A program made the translations under genes and the position numbers. Of a DNA stretch of 64,000 nucleotides, positions 23,776-36,398 are shown piece after piece (the first letter of the stretch is position 1; the number at the start of each line of letters is the position of its first letter). Source of the DNA: CAJBLF01 sp041663325 (GTDB lineage: Bacteria; Patescibacteriota; Gracilibacteria; Absconditabacterales; Absconditicoccaceae); assembly GCA_041663325.1 (NCBI GenBank), contig JBAZRN010000002.1, forward strand, positions 10,919 to 74,918, in the 5' to 3' direction. The notes below the pieces were generated by a model, which was given only the letters and a program-made list of their open reading frames with translations, was not told where the DNA came from and ran no database searches.

Positions 23776-24003
23776 TTAGAGCTTGATATTATATTTTTTG
23801 ATCAGTGCGTCATATGATATATTATTTTGGACGGAAATATCTTTCAGGATAGTAGAGCCTGTTCATGGTTTAAGTTCTTTATGATTTGGTGTCATAATAG
23901 TGTTATTTGTCTTTCTGTATTTTATATGACTGCCTTTTTGGGAAACAATTTTATACTCCAAATCAGATAATATGCTATGCAGTAATTTTATAGTTAACGG
24001 CAT
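23776..24003 (-). CDS. hicA: HicA-type mRNA interferase toxin
   Basis: 75 residues, minus strand. The double-stranded RNA-binding-like HicA pattern is present: LHSILSDLEYKIVSQKGSHIKYRK, then MTPNHKELKPGTGSTILKDI, with the conserved GSH histidine. One Gly (KPGTGS) is TGA, so the gene is adapted to this code. Its start overlaps the end of hicB by 29 bp, as in many hicBA pairs. HicA cleaves mRNA when not bound by HicB. Confidence 0.8.
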
Positions 24004-24205
24004 TTTTAAGGTTTTCCATATTAAAATACAATTTACCAGTTTTTAGCAAGTTTTTATTATAGTCTTTTTCTTCTTCATAGTACAGTTCCAATGCTTCTTG
24101 CATATTTTTTATAAGTTCATCTAAATTTTCTCCCTCAGTACTTATGTGAAGTTCAGGTATATATGCACTAAATCATGTAGTTTCTGCTTTGATGGCTATT
24201 TCCAT
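23975..24205 (-). CDS. hicB: HicB-type antitoxin
   Basis: 76 residues, minus strand. It starts MEIAIKAETTGFSAYIPELHISTEGENLDELIKNMQEALELY, the partial RNase H-like HicB fold. It lacks a clear C-terminal DNA-binding domain, so it is a short antitoxin. TGA encodes the Gly of TTGFSAY. It precedes and overlaps hicA on the same strand. Confidence 0.78.
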
Positions 24206-24366
24206 GGAGATGAATTATTATATAAATATATGCTATAGATAATGGTTTCTCCATAATTTACAACGCAATTTTATAGAACAATTCCCATAATTTGCTCTTT
24301 CAATAAGTCAAGAAATAATTAGTATTTGATGTAATGGTGGTTCTCTAAAAAAATCTCTTCAGAAAT

Positions 24367-24394
24367 TTGCAAAAAAACTAATTCTGACTATAAT
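24367..24394 (+). promoter_or_regulatory. Promoter of the 24431 gene
   Basis: TTGCAA at 24367-24372 and TATAAT at 24389-24394 with a 16-nt spacer, 36 bp before the ATG. The flanking 24206-24430 gap otherwise shows nothing recognisable. Confidence 0.6.
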
Positions 24395-24430
24395 CATATT
24401 ATAACAATTTTACTTACTATTCATGACATC

Positions 24431-25303
24431 ATGATTAATGCCAAACAAACATCAGATCTTTACGATCAAACAAGATCTCTTTTGAAGAAGAAATTACAAC
24501 CATTATTTGATGAGAAGAACGACAAAAGGAATGCTATTAGAAAAGTTTTTGATAAACCAGAAGAACAGGGAGAAAGAAAAAAGTTAGAAAAGACAAAAAG
24601 ACAGGAATTAAATCAGTCATTCAGAGAAGAGAACAAAAATTTGATAGAAAAGTATCAAGAATCTTTCAAAGAAAATAAATTAAACGAAGAAAAATTTCAA
24701 AAGGCACTTAAAGTGTTTCAAGAACTTAATCCAGACTTACAGGAGAAAGATGTTAGGATAATGATTATGTGAGATAAAGAATCTAAAGAAAAAGAAAAGA
24801 AAATTCCTCAATTTGAAGATAAGAATCATAGAGAAACAAGTAATGAAACATGGAAAATTAAAGAAGAAAAAGCAAATATATGGAATGGCGAAAAATATGA
24901 AACGAAAAAGATCAAGGTAAAGATCAGTCCAGAATGAGATATTAAAGAATATGTTTCATGAGTACCAAGTAATTTGATAGGACAGCAGTTGTTTAGCAAA
25001 AAAGCATTAACAAGATTATGATTGTTAAATAGACTGCCAGCAAATACATGAGTTATTCAAGGAATGATAGATGCACAACCATGAAAGGATGCTACTGAAA
25101 AATATGCTAATTTTTATGAGAAAAATATTAAAAATCGTCTTGCTGGTTATTGGAATCCAAATGCTAAGGAGTTCAGTAGTGTCGATGAATGAGTGGACTG
25201 TTGGTTGGCTGATGGTAACTATGCAATCTTCGACGAGAATACTTGGAATTGTTACAATACTAATAATGATTATTTCTTTTCCGTTTGTCTTCTCAAGAAC
25301 TAG
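24431..25303 (+). CDS. Hypothetical protein with coiled-coil N-terminus (290 aa)
   Basis: 290 residues if TGA is Gly; nine TGA codons lie in the C-terminal 180 residues. Residues 1-130 are very rich in Lys and Glu and predicted helical. The C-terminal half holds NRLAGYWNPNAKEFSSVDEG and a short Cys/Trp/Asn-rich end (DCWLADGNYAIFDENTWNC) resembling small ligand or modification domains. No family is recognised. It has its own promoter and ends just before a hairpin array. Confidence 0.7.
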
Positions 25304-25305
25304 AC

Positions 25306-25380
25306 CGGCTCGAAGAGCCGAAATACCAGCCAGAGGCTGGTAAATCCGACTATTTGTCTATTTACCCCGCAAGGCGGGGT
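25306..25380. repeat. Three consecutive GC-rich hairpins with 3-nt loops
   Basis: CGGCTC-gaa-GAGCCG (25306-25320), TACCAGCC-aga-GGCTGGTA (25324-25342) and ACCCCGC-aag-GCGGGGT (25364-25380). Each is a perfect stem with a 3-nt loop, and the stem sequences differ. They follow the stop codon of the 24431 gene. Confidence 0.85.
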
Positions 25381-25469
25381 TTGACTATTTTCAGATCAAG
25401 AGTACAAAAAAATATCGGTATCATTAATTCTAATCAGGAGTAAATAGCGTGATTGACCAAGTTTCATAT

Positions 25470-25497
25470 AATTCCGAGACAATGTCTCGGAATTTTC
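25470..25497 (+). terminator. Terminator-like hairpin
   Basis: A perfect 11-bp stem (25470-25480 with 25484-25494, core AATTCCGAGAC) with a 3-nt loop and a short TTTT tail. The stretch 25498-25642 shows no gene. Confidence 0.65.
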
Positions 25498-25642
25498 AAA
25501 ACATAAAAATAAGATTAAGCTGGCACCCGACGTTTCTTGCTCTGCTGATGTGTCACCGTTCCTTAAAATTTGATATGGTAGGTGATGATATCAGCTAGCA
25601 AGTTGTATCCATTAGTTTTAGTCTATAAAGAGAGGCTTCTTT

Positions 25643-26872
25643 CTAAACTAAATTAAAAACATCTAAGTTAAATTTACTCAAGAAAGATTGTGCTTTGATG
25701 TTGTCATATTTTTGTGTTAATCCTTTGGTGATAATATATCAAGAAGATAATTTGTTCTTTTTTATAAAAAAATTCAATCCATCAAAATCGTTTTTTTTAA
25801 GTTGTGATTTGTACTTTACCTCTATTGGAATAATTTTTTTATCTTTGATAAGTATGATATCCACTTCTTTTTTGTTCAATCTCCAAAAATATTTCGCATC
25901 ATAAATGTCGATGATATAATTTTCAAATAACTCTCAAGGGACATTCCCGTCTCATGTGAAAAATGATGTGGAATTTAGATATATTTTTTTGAGTTTTTTT
26001 TCTGATGTAAGAAGATTTGGAGAATAATTATATATTTTTTTAATCAAAAACGCCTCTTCTAAATAATGTGTATATGTCTGTATTGTTCTCCAATCAAAAT
26101 TTAAATCATTCGCTATATTCTTATAGTCAATCAACATCCCAGGATTCTTGCACAAAATATCGAATATCTTTGATAGCAAATCAGGATGCTTTATATCAAA
26201 ATAGTTAACTAAATCTTCTTTGATTATTTTATCTTTCAACTTCTTGATATATGATTGTGCTTCTATTAGGTCAGAATCTATAATATCTCGAAATTGTCTG
26301 TACAGATATTTTTCAAACTCTAGTATGATTTTATCTTCGAATGCTTCTGCATTATCCAAAAGATAACTCAGTTTTTTGAACTCAAGAAATTCATCGAAAA
26401 ATAGAGGCTTGATTGTATTGGTAGTTATTCTTCCTGCAAGACTTTCTGTGTGATTGAGAAATAACGAAGCTGATCAAGATATGATGAATTTTATATTGGG
26501 ATAAAGATCATAATAAATTTTGATTTTATTCTGCCAATCTGCTGCTTTTTGTATTTCGTCCAAAAAAATATAAATCTGGTCTTTGTTGATATCTCTATTT
26601 GATATTTTTTGGTAATTGGAAATCACGTCTTCGATATCTCATCAGTTATCAAACGTATAATACAAAATATTAAATCTATTTTTGCCCGTTTGTATTAGTC
26701 CATCTATCAATTGAAGTATTAATGTGGTTTTTCCCACTCTACGGAGTCAAACTATGGAAATTATAAATTTTTTGCTTAATTGTCCTTGCAGGATAGAAAA
26801 ATATTTTCTCTTCTGGGAAAAACCGTAGAAATAGTCTTTGTTTCGGTGCTTGTTGAAGTTTGCTAGATTCAT
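25643..26872 (-). CDS. AAA-family ATPase with DUF4143 C-terminal domain
   Basis: 409 residues. Walker A is GLRRVGKTTLILQL (first Gly from TGA), Walker B is IYIFLDEIQ, and FIISGSASLFL is the sensor region. The C-terminal half has the DUF4143 layout, ending with a nuclease-like VDIILIKDKKIIPIEVKYK (D...ExK). These are standalone ATPases of the COG1373 type, common as horizontally spread accessory genes; their substrate is unknown. Several TGA glycines show adaptation to this code. Confidence 0.88.
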
Positions 26873-27064
26873 AGAGATTGTCTAGAAGATAAATTTCTTT
26901 TATTAAAAATATGTAGTTATTTCTTATCTATTTGCAACAGCTAATGTAGTTATTTTTCGTATTTTTGATGATTTGAATGTCGTTGATTATAGAAATTTGG
27001 AATTTCAGAATTTGTATAGGTTTTTTAGTCATTAGCAGTTACCGAGAATTTCTCGGATACTTAA

Positions 27065-27232
27065 TTGCACTATTATCTTGAAGAAGCGAGAGGACATGTC
27101 GAAGTAGTCAGATTGTTGATTAGATTATGCAAAGATTTGAAAGAGATTGATCTGAAGGATTTTGTTGCTACCAATCAGATGATTGAATCCATCAGTAAAC
27201 AATTAACTGCTCGAGAAAGGTCAGTAAAATAG
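27065..27232 (+). pseudogene. Remnant of a four-helix-bundle protein (Avd/S23-like)
   Basis: A 55-residue frame, open from a TAA just upstream to TAG, reads HYYLEEARGHVEVVRLL then LKEIDLKDFVATNQMIESIS and ends near QLTARERS. This matches the C-terminal half of four-helix-bundle proteins (23S rRNA intervening-sequence / Avd family). The N-terminal half is missing and no reverse transcriptase is nearby, so it looks like a decayed copy. Confidence 0.5.
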
Positions 27233-27235
27233 CAA

Positions 27236-27260
27236 AAAAACCCTGCAAATTTACAGGGTT
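27236..27260 (-). terminator. Terminator of the minus-strand surface-protein gene
   Basis: AACCCTG/CAGGGTT stem (27239-27260) with an 8-nt loop; on the minus strand it is followed by a run of seven T. It lies 32 bp past the stop of the large gene. Confidence 0.8.
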
Positions 27261-27292
27261 CATACTATTTACTAAAGACTATCGTCTAAAGA

Positions 27293-30200
27293 CTATTTAT
27301 TGTTTTTATTAATAAATGATTGAATCTCTGCCAGACTTGAGAAATATCTGACTTTCATAAGCTTATACGACATATATCATCTATCTGTTTTGTAGATAGT
27401 ATAATCTTTCCCATTTGAAGCTATATAGACTTGCGGAGTGAAACTCGTATCTACCTGATGACTTCGGATCTCTTGCGGAGGATTTTTGCTATTGATGTAA
27501 TTGCGAAGATCACTGATAGTTGCAAAATATCTCTTTACAGTAAATTCATTAGCGGTATATCACTGACTATCAGATTGGATGGTATAGAACTTCCCGTTTG
27601 GAGCTATATGTTTACTTGGGTCAGTATTGGTAAATGACCATGACGATGCTCCATAAGTATTGATATGGCAATCTCCAGGATTTTTACTATCGATATATCT
27701 GATAAGCGAATCACGATTTGCAAAGAATGTTATGACTTTAAACGTCGGAGAGGTATATGCCATTCTTGTGCTATCAAAACTTACAGGATATTCCTTGCAG
27801 TTTGGAGCAATGTGGTTTCCCGTATCTATAGTTCATCATCCATTTGTGCCGATAGCTCAATTGATAAGATCTTCAAGATATTGCAGATTACAGTCATTAG
27901 TAAAATCGATTTCATCGGCAAGCATACTTTTCATGGTATAGAGAAATTCGTCAAATTTATTCGCATCTCCCGCATAATTTTGTACTAAACTATCATAGAT
28001 GGTTTGAATAGTAGTTTTATCGTTATCTGATAACGTACATTCATTGTTTGCTGATTCGTCTTTCGTGGTTACATTAAATTCGAGCGTTCTATTAGCTATA
28101 GTAAGCAGGGAAGAAGCTGTTTTATTATAATCATTCTTTGATCTAACCGTGATATAAATTTTATCGCCATTTTGTACAAGAGCTCCAGTGCCTTTATCAT
28201 TTCCATTTTTATAGAGAGTTCAATTGGCATCGACAGTAGCCCGAACGAATAATCAAGGTTTAATGCCTTCAAGGGTAATTTCATCCGAATCATAATAAGT
28301 TCTCAGATTAGCATTTGTTTTTTCATCGAAGTTCCAAGTATCGAATTCTACGGCTTTGAAAGATCCAGTAGTGCTTCGAGCAGAGAAATTGCCATTTTTA
28401 TCTTTAGCTTTTATTCTCCAGTAGTACGTATCGTTATTTATATTTTCACTATTTGGCGAACTCGAAGTTCCCGTTACGGTTGTAATAAATCCTGTGTCAA
28501 TGATATCTATGAAACTGCTATCATCGGCGATTTCATACGCATATCATTCTAGTCCTGAACCTGTATCCGTGCTTGCTGTCCATTCAAGGGTGATGAAGAA
28601 CAATTCTTCACCGCTAAGTGGATAAGTGACAACTGGTGTGGTGGGAGGAGTTACATCAGATCCTTTAGTGGTAATAGTAAACGCACCTGTTCCCAAGCCG
28701 ATGGTTACCTGTCCTGTAATCGTTTGTGTGTATCATGAGCTGCTTTGCGCGATAGCTTTTACTTGGTTTCCATTATATACAAGCAATCAATTCGTTCATG
28801 AGCTGACTATTGTTGTTCATGAATAGATTTCCAATCGTCCAAAGGTAGTGATAGGATCGAAAATAATAGACGCTAAAACTCCAGTTTCAAGTCCTGCAAT
28901 CGTTGTTGCGCTTCAGGTAAAAGTGTTGAATGGCACGCTGGTAAGATTAGCAAAAGCCAATGATCCAGTGGTAGGTGTTTGACTCGCTCATCTTGTCGTT
29001 ACGATAAATCCTGTAGTAACTGTTCAAACCGTTACTGATCCAGTTATGGTTTCATTATATCACGTGCTGGTGAGCACATATATTTTCATAACATCGCCGT
29101 TGTTTACTGTTCAGGTAAGTCCTACATTACTTCCATTGATCATAAGATATCCAGATGCAGTGCTTGGATATAAGATCAATGTTCCCGTTACGGAGACATT
29201 AAGCACTCCTGCTGTATATATATTGGACGTATACCAGGTATTCAGCTGTGTTGAACCGCTTGATGCGAAGATCATTCCTTCTGGTGTGGTGTCTCGGATA
29301 GCAAATATTTCAGCGATATATTTACTTGCGTCATATTGTAATGGAATCTGAATAAGATTGTTTCCACTATCATATCTGACAGGAACTTTTTGTTTGTATA
29401 TATTCAATCCAAATGCATAATTAACATGAGTATTTTGATATGATTCGAACAGGGTAGTAAATCAAGTATTAGTGCAAGATCCATTAAGTAAAGTCGTTCA
29501 GTCTCCAGAAAGTGTTGGATTGGTAGCATATAAGCATGACATTGCAGTACTTCCTGTAGTTAGTGTCCCTCCGTAGGGGAAAAGTCCAGCAGTGCCAGGA
29601 GATAAATACGTGTCATTGCCAATCGTTCCATCAAAATTGGATCAGTTGTCAAATAGTTTCAATTCTCCATAATATTTATTGCCTAATGAACTATAGAGTG
29701 TCTTTATTCCTATAGTATTATGATAAATCATTACATCATTGAGCATATTCCCAGAGGCATTTTTGAAGTAAATACCTGCGTCACTATTGTTGAAGAGAGC
29801 AGCTCTATTGATGACATTTTCTTTCGTAGTAAGATCTCAGAATATTCCGATAGTATTATTGTATGATTGGAAATTATTTATAGTATTTCGATTTGATCAA
29901 TTAGCCAACCAGATTCCATATAAGCCATTGTTGTATGTCTGGGTATTGTTGATGACATTATAATTTGAAGAATAATAGAGATAAATACCGGCGATAGCAT
30001 TATTAAAAGCTTGAGTATTCATAATAGTATTATAAGATGAGCCTAGTCCAAGATACATTCCATACATTGAAGTATTATATATCTGAACGTTATTCAGTGT
30101 AGTATTATTGGTTGTCCCATCAAATTTTATTGCAGTTTTCATTTTGGTAGAAGAAAGCATAACATCATAATAGTATCCATCAATTTTTATAGTGTCTATG

Positions 30201-31933
30201 ATGATATTGCGTTTGTTATCCGCATGTAGCATAGTAGCCATACCTCCTCGACCTGATTTAGTAAATCTTGTATTGTCGTTTCCTATAAGCGCGATACAGT
30301 TTCCGCTAAAAGCAAATCCATCGCCTGCTGTAGTGATAGTAGATCTATATTCACCGCCAGTGAGGATATAGAGAGTATGATCTTGAAAACTATAGGTAGA
30401 TCAAAACGTGCCAGGATTGAGATATACTATTTGAAAAGCAGAAAGCGAACATCAATTCGTCTGCCAGTTTTGGGTAAAAAGAGATCCTGATCAAAAATAT
30501 TGATTGACTAGTGATTGTTGAGCTGCTGGCAAACTAGATTCTGGCTCGGCGATATATCTTGTAGTGCTATAATCTGCTCCATCACTGCCATATTCTTCTC
30601 GCAATGTTCCATTGTATCAAACGGGCATAATTTGCTTAAGGATATTCCCTCAAAAAATATATCTGATTGACCTTTTGCTGGTATCAAAGCTTTGAGTTCA
30701 TCTCAATACTCACGTTCGATTAGTTCCACTAAGCAGCCATTGTCCGCTTCCATTTTGCGGGTTAGTCATCCGGTCGTAAGATAATCATGGATTCGTAGTG
30801 TCTATGCTTCCAGCAGAAATCCAAGAAGAAATAGGACTGCTTCCAGGATTTATATCAAATGTTCCTGCTCATCACGTAGCTATTGTGTTATCAAAAAACT
30901 TTATCGTGCCAAAGAAGTCAATTTCTCCTGTAGAGAGATATACTCCCGTACCGTTGTTGTAGAGAGATGTATTGTTGATATAATTTATTCAAGTAACGGG
31001 TGTAGGGTAAGTAGGGTTGATAGAGATACCATATCAAGTATTGTTATAAACCATGCTATTATTGATAATGTTTTCTTCACCTAGGATACTAATACCATGA
31101 GATATATTATTATAAAATTGTGAATTGTTGATAGTGTTATGATGAGAGTATTTATCAAAAACAATTCACTGAAGATTATTATAGACGAGGAGATTATTGA
31201 ATGTGCTATAGGCGACATTATTTAAAGCCATACCACCCTTATAGAGTATGTTATTATATATTTGACTGTCATATATATTAACAAATGCCGAATTTATAAT
31301 ATATATACCAAAAGCAGGGATAGCATTATTGTATGCTTGGATATTGTTAAATGATATATTATTTCATCAGGAAACGAAAAAAGCGCCATCATAATAAGAG
31401 GCAACATCATGGATTCAGATATTATCGATAATGATATGTTGTATGTTAGTGATATTGATTCCTTCATTTATAATTACCTCGCCTTTACCAAGGAGAGCAG
31501 AACAGTTTCCATTAATAACTATAGGGCTGGTAAAAGTATAACTCCCTGAATTCATTATATAAATAGTATTGGCTGCCAATAGTCATCCAGTAAAATTTGT
31601 AGGAAGAGTAACTATACTATTTGTAGGTATACAGCTAGAATTCCATAGTCTTGTGTATGCAGTAGATCAAGCGCTTCCATCTCCAAACAGTGCATAGGTA
31701 ATATTTGCGTCACTAGGACTTTGATCCCAAAAATCGCTCGTCAAAAAACCTCACCATTGCCAGCTTGCAGAAGTAGGTGTCAAAATATGTGAAGCCCCCC
31801 AAAGCATTCCAATAATCGCCAATGAAAAAACAACAAAAGCATGATGAATATTATTGTGAAAATGTTCAAAGAGTCATTCAGGATGTTTGAGGTGTCCCGG
31901 TAAACCGAGGATAAAATGAAACGGTGATTTCAT
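27293..31933 (-). CDS. Giant cell-surface protein with beta-helix, Fn3-like and C-terminal repeat modules (1546 aa)
   Basis: One 1546-residue frame; I found no TAA/TAG when reading through it. The N-terminus carries a hydrophobic segment (about 31-47). Two right-handed beta-helix regions (about 125-290 and 545-750) are seen as serial NNTxxYNN-type repeats. Ig-like strands follow, then an Fn3-like domain (about 1090-1180, with WTASTDTGSGLEGYAYEI and DTYYWRIKAKD). A helical Cys-containing segment and three C-terminal copies of a HIAPNGKxYxI ... NP unit finish the protein. It is probably an adhesin or sheath protein. No LPXTG or sorting tail is seen. Confidence 0.85.
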
Positions 31934-31980
31934 ACTACATTACTTAATGATAAATGATTCGTAATTCGTAATTGAGTTAA

Positions 31981-34668
31981 TTAGTATTTGCTGGGATTGT
32001 TTTTGTTGATGTGATTCTTGAGATCAGAAAGTGTTTCGTAATATTTTACTTTCATGAGTTTATACGACATATATCATCTGTTGGTTTTATAGATTCTATA
32101 TTCCTTGCCGTTTGGAGCTGCATACACTATAGGTATAAATACTGTATCTACGGTATGTGTCCAAATCTCTTTTGCAGGGTTTTTGATATCTATATATCTG
32201 ACGATACTCTCCATAGAGTCAAAATATTTTGGACTAGCAAATTCTGTTGCAGAGAAACCGCCATATTGTCCTATAAGATGATATATCTTTCCATTTGGAG
32301 CAATGTGTCTCATAGGATCAGAGGTATCTGGTGATCGATAACTATTACCATAGGTATTGATATGGCAATCTCCTGGATTGTAATAATCGAGATGTCTGAT
32401 GAGTGATTCACGATTGATAAAATAATATCTATTGCTCATTTCAGGAGCATAATATGCTGCTTGTGTTCTATCATATCCGATGCTATATTCTTTGCAATTT
32501 GGTGTAATGTGGTTGCTGGTATCGATGCCTCAATCAAAACCAAGATCATCTTCGATCAACGAAAGAAGATATTCTAGCGTACAGCTATCGCTGAGTGCTG
32601 ATTCATCTTTTACCATACTTTGGAAGGTAGTTAAGAATTCAGAAAGCTTAGAGAGGTCATCATTATATTGATCCTTGAGATCTGCATAGATGTTTTGGAT
32701 AACAAGTTTTTCTGCGGCGCTCAAAATACAATTGCTCTTTTTAGTAGTGACAGAAAATGTTCCTGTAAGTCCAAGGATATACATTTGTGAACTTACTGTT
32801 GTGTCATATTGATCGCTAGAAATCATTTCTATATATATACTATCGCTGGATGTTACCATACCCGTAGTTCATATACCTGTACCATTGTTGATAAAGAGCA
32901 TTCATTTGGAAATGCTTAGTAGGGTAGGTCATGTAAGTCCAAGAATCCAAATAGGATCCGATCTATAGACCTTATTAAGGTCTACATTTCTGAGTCGGAT
33001 GGTTGGAGTGACAATCAAAATTCCTGTTCAGCCACCACAATATTGTGATGAAGTGGTAAAACTGACAGTAGCAGATGCGGCAGATATATTACCTACAGTA
33101 TCTACAGCTAATATTCTCATATAGTATGTTCCCAAAGGAATCAACGAAACAGCAAGATTGGTCCCTGTAGTGGCGCTGGTTCAACTCAAGGTAATCCCTG
33201 TAGTCATTCCACTATTATTATAGATTTCGTATTTGTAATATGCTACTTGTGAACCAGCATCCGTAGAAGCGCTTCGTGTGACATTGAGCGGTGTAGATGG
33301 ACATATATTAGCTCCATTGCTTGGGGTAATAATAACTGGAGTGGTCGGTGGGAGAGTATCTACATAAACTCTTTTGGCTGCATCTATATAGGTGCATGTT
33401 CCTGTAGTATACGTACTTCCAAAATAATTCCATAAATTTGTATTGAGGAGGGTGATAGGAACGATAGCAAAATCAAAAATTCATGTGCCTACATAATTAC
33501 CTGAAAAAGGATTTTGCGTGAAATCTCAAGAGATAGTAAAATGTGTAGGTTCAGTAGCTCACAATTGAAGGGATATTTCTGTCTTGTTGGTATAATATGT
33601 TCCTAGTGATTGATTGATAACAGTGCTTCCGCTTTGTGATGCAAAGGTAATCTCTCATTGAAAGTCTGGATTGCACGCACCAGCAGATGCTGCTCATACG
33701 TGGAATGATATTTGACTTCCGCATTGAGGACCAGCGCCGCTTGGTCATTTTACGGTACATGCTGCTAGATAATCGCCTGTAGCAAGACTTGATCAAACAG
33801 TTCGTGTCCATGAGCTTGCACTGGTAAATACTCATGTTTGATAAATAGGGGATGATGATCCGGAAAGAAATACATTTAAATCATATCCGCTTACACTTGC
33901 ACCATAACAGGTAAACGTCATACCGCTACCATAGGGAAGAATAATATCTGGCGGAGCAGATGGTGAAGAGGTGAAATTTTGACACCATGGCACATTCATA
34001 TTGAGTTCGGCAATACCTCCATTAGTATCAAACATAAATCCTGTATGCACTCATCCAGTGGTGATAGTTAAGGTATGTCCAAAGGTCAATCAACTAAAAG
34101 TATTTCCAGTAAAATCATAATTTATTCCCGCTATCATACGAAAAGTTTGTCCGCTGAGATCGTGGTCTATTTGTCCGTACACTTCATTAAGAAAAGGAAC
34201 ATATCATCAGCTTACCGCAGTACAATTAGTGTAAAACCCATTGGTCATAGTCATGTCTTCATATCCTGTTGCAAATATAGATCAACTTAAGATAGCCAAA
34301 TTACCAGTATCTAGAGGCCGCATTCTTCGCCCTCTTTGGTTGTTGTAATAGATCCCTCTGAGTTTTTCTGTACATTGAATAGCTTGCGCTCAGCTATTGA
34401 TGGTAATGGTTTCTGAATATCCTGTTTCACTTGCTTGCCAGAAGATGATACCTACAAAATTATTCCCGCCAAATTTAAAATGGGTGTTGGAATAATATCA
34501 GACATTTAGCCAAGTAAACATGGTCGAAAGATTATTTTCAAATGGAATACTGTCCGCGTAGAGGAGTTTGAAAGTACTCGCAAAAATTCATAAAAAGAAA
34601 AATATTCCTAAAAGGATTTTACCTAAGTTAGGTATTCTGCGATAATTGCGCGTAAGTGTTTTAATCAT
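31981..34668 (-). CDS. Second large cell-surface protein sharing the C-terminal module (895 aa)
   Basis: 895 residues with an N-terminal membrane segment (GKILLGIFFFLGIFAS, about 14-29). The middle has beta-rich, Thr/Ser-rich domains, and an Fn3-like region lies around residues 430-560. The C-terminal 290 residues parallel those of the downstream gene: a helical segment, then HITPNCKEY, NPGDCHINTYG, HIAPNGKIYHLI, YAAPNGKEYRIYK and a final NKNNPSKY. It lies 47 bp upstream of the other surface gene on the same strand, so the two are probably one transcript and related by duplication of the 3' part. Confidence 0.85.
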
Positions 34669-34840
34669 GGTAATAATGAGAAGGAATAAACGTAATAGGT
34701 GATAGGTATATTACCAGTAAGTATATTCCCGCGAGATAAATAATCAAAAAAACACCGTCTTTACTATTATATTAGATTGACAGTGTTTATAAAATAAGTT
34801 TAATATATGATTGTATGGAGTAGTTCGGTATCTATTTGAA

Positions 34841-36196
34841 CTATTTGGCTAAAATACTTTGGAATGGTTTTGGTATAGTTGTTTCTTCTGTATATAAAGT
34901 GAAAAGTTTTTTTTCGAACATCAGGAGTTCGTCTGGAGATAGAGCAGGTAAGACCTCTTTTTTGAAAAATTCCATAATCGGAGGAATCTGTGAATTATTC
35001 TCAATAGTTTTATAATATAAATACATCGCATACACTACTTCCTCATTGGTTCCCACACATTCAAATGGTTTGATGCCTTTGATACCAAGAAGCTCCTTGT
35101 ATAAAGGGATTAGTGTCTTATTATCATACAATTCCTGACCAAAAATCTTTTGCGTATCTTCGTCACTGAGAAATGTCCTCAATGTCGTGTACACGAAGGC
35201 GCATTTTGGACAAACTCCACATCGACGATGGGCGGTAGTTTTATTGCTTTCTATGATTTTGAAATTATTGTTGCAGCTGCTGAAGATATCAAAATACTGC
35301 GGATATTGACTAAACAGTTTCGCTATGTTAAGTTCGTACATTCCTCTGAGTAAACTAAAATATTTTACATCCGGTGACAAATATTTTTTGAGATATTGAG
35401 AAAAATCTGATTCGAATTGATAACTTTTGCTTCGCTGATGATTGATTTCGATACCATTCAAGACCGTATTGCCTTCATTGGCGCTTTTTTCATTGGACAT
35501 AATAATATATTTATACTCATAGAGATATGCGGCAATGGCAAGGACAAAAGCTATGATTCCGCTGATAGGGACATGTCCGTTGTAATATCATTGCTGATTC
35601 ATCTCGAAAAGTTTAGGATCTATTGTCCTGGTCATAAGCAATCTTGGCGCTCAAATCTTATCTCCCACTACTTTATGAAGATAATAATCTTTGCCGAACG
35701 TGGCGGTGTAAAACGGTATATTGAGTTTTTTAACGAGTTCTACGCTTACGAGACTATCTTTCCCTCATCCAATGGCAATCATGGGAATAGAGGAAGAAGA
35801 GGAAAAAAGCTTTTGAGATGTTTTTTTATTCCCATTGACGAAGTTGATGAGTCACTGAGGTGAAAGTTTATTTCTAAAGAAAAATTCTCCCAATCATTGC
35901 GTATAAAAAGTTTTCCAAAATGTTTGCTGATCTTCGTTGAGTGATCAACTTTCTATAAGTAAATCTTTGGTAGGATAAAGCTTATAATAGCTGATTCCTA
36001 TAGCCAAAGAGAGATGAAAGAGAAGGGTGTTCATTATTTCAGGATCTATAGCGCTAATAGGTTGAAGTTCAGGACAAGCAAAATCGATAATCTCAGTAAA
36101 GTTTACCTCATGATCAAAGGAATAAAAAAAAGAAGCTTTGAGGGTGATAGAATCAAAGTCATATCAAGTGAAATAGAAGGTTTTGAAAGCTTTCAT
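34841..36196 (-). CDS. murL: UDP-MurNAc-L-Ala-L-Glu epimerase (MurL family)
   Basis: 451 residues. MurL epimerises the terminal L-Glu of UDP-MurNAc-L-Ala-L-Glu to D-Glu in an ATP-dependent reaction. The sequence shows the PP-loop-like IGGGKDSLVS (about 141-150, one Gly from TGA), the conserved IIMSNEKSANEGN, SSCNNNFKI and a CGVCPKC motif (about 325-331). A TAA just upstream in frame fixes the start at 36196. Opposite it, divergently, lies a MurD-type ligase, the expected partner. Glutamate racemase is not seen in the window. Confidence 0.85.
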
Positions 36197-36398
36197 ATCT
36201 TATGCTATGGAGGAATAAATTGAGACTTTACAATAGCCATTGAAGCCAAAAAATCAAGGATATAGTTAGATATAAAATCGTAGTAACAGAATAATCTAAA
36301 GTACTCTCAGTTTTTTTACTGTGATTTTTATACATTGCATTTATTATCAAAAACACTATCTTCAAAGTAATAAAAGTCTTATATCCTAACTATGATAT

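Noticed and set aside
27293..34668. Diversity-generating retroelement acting on the surface proteins
   Set aside because: No reverse transcriptase, no template repeat with adenine-specific changes; only a four-helix remnant is nearby.
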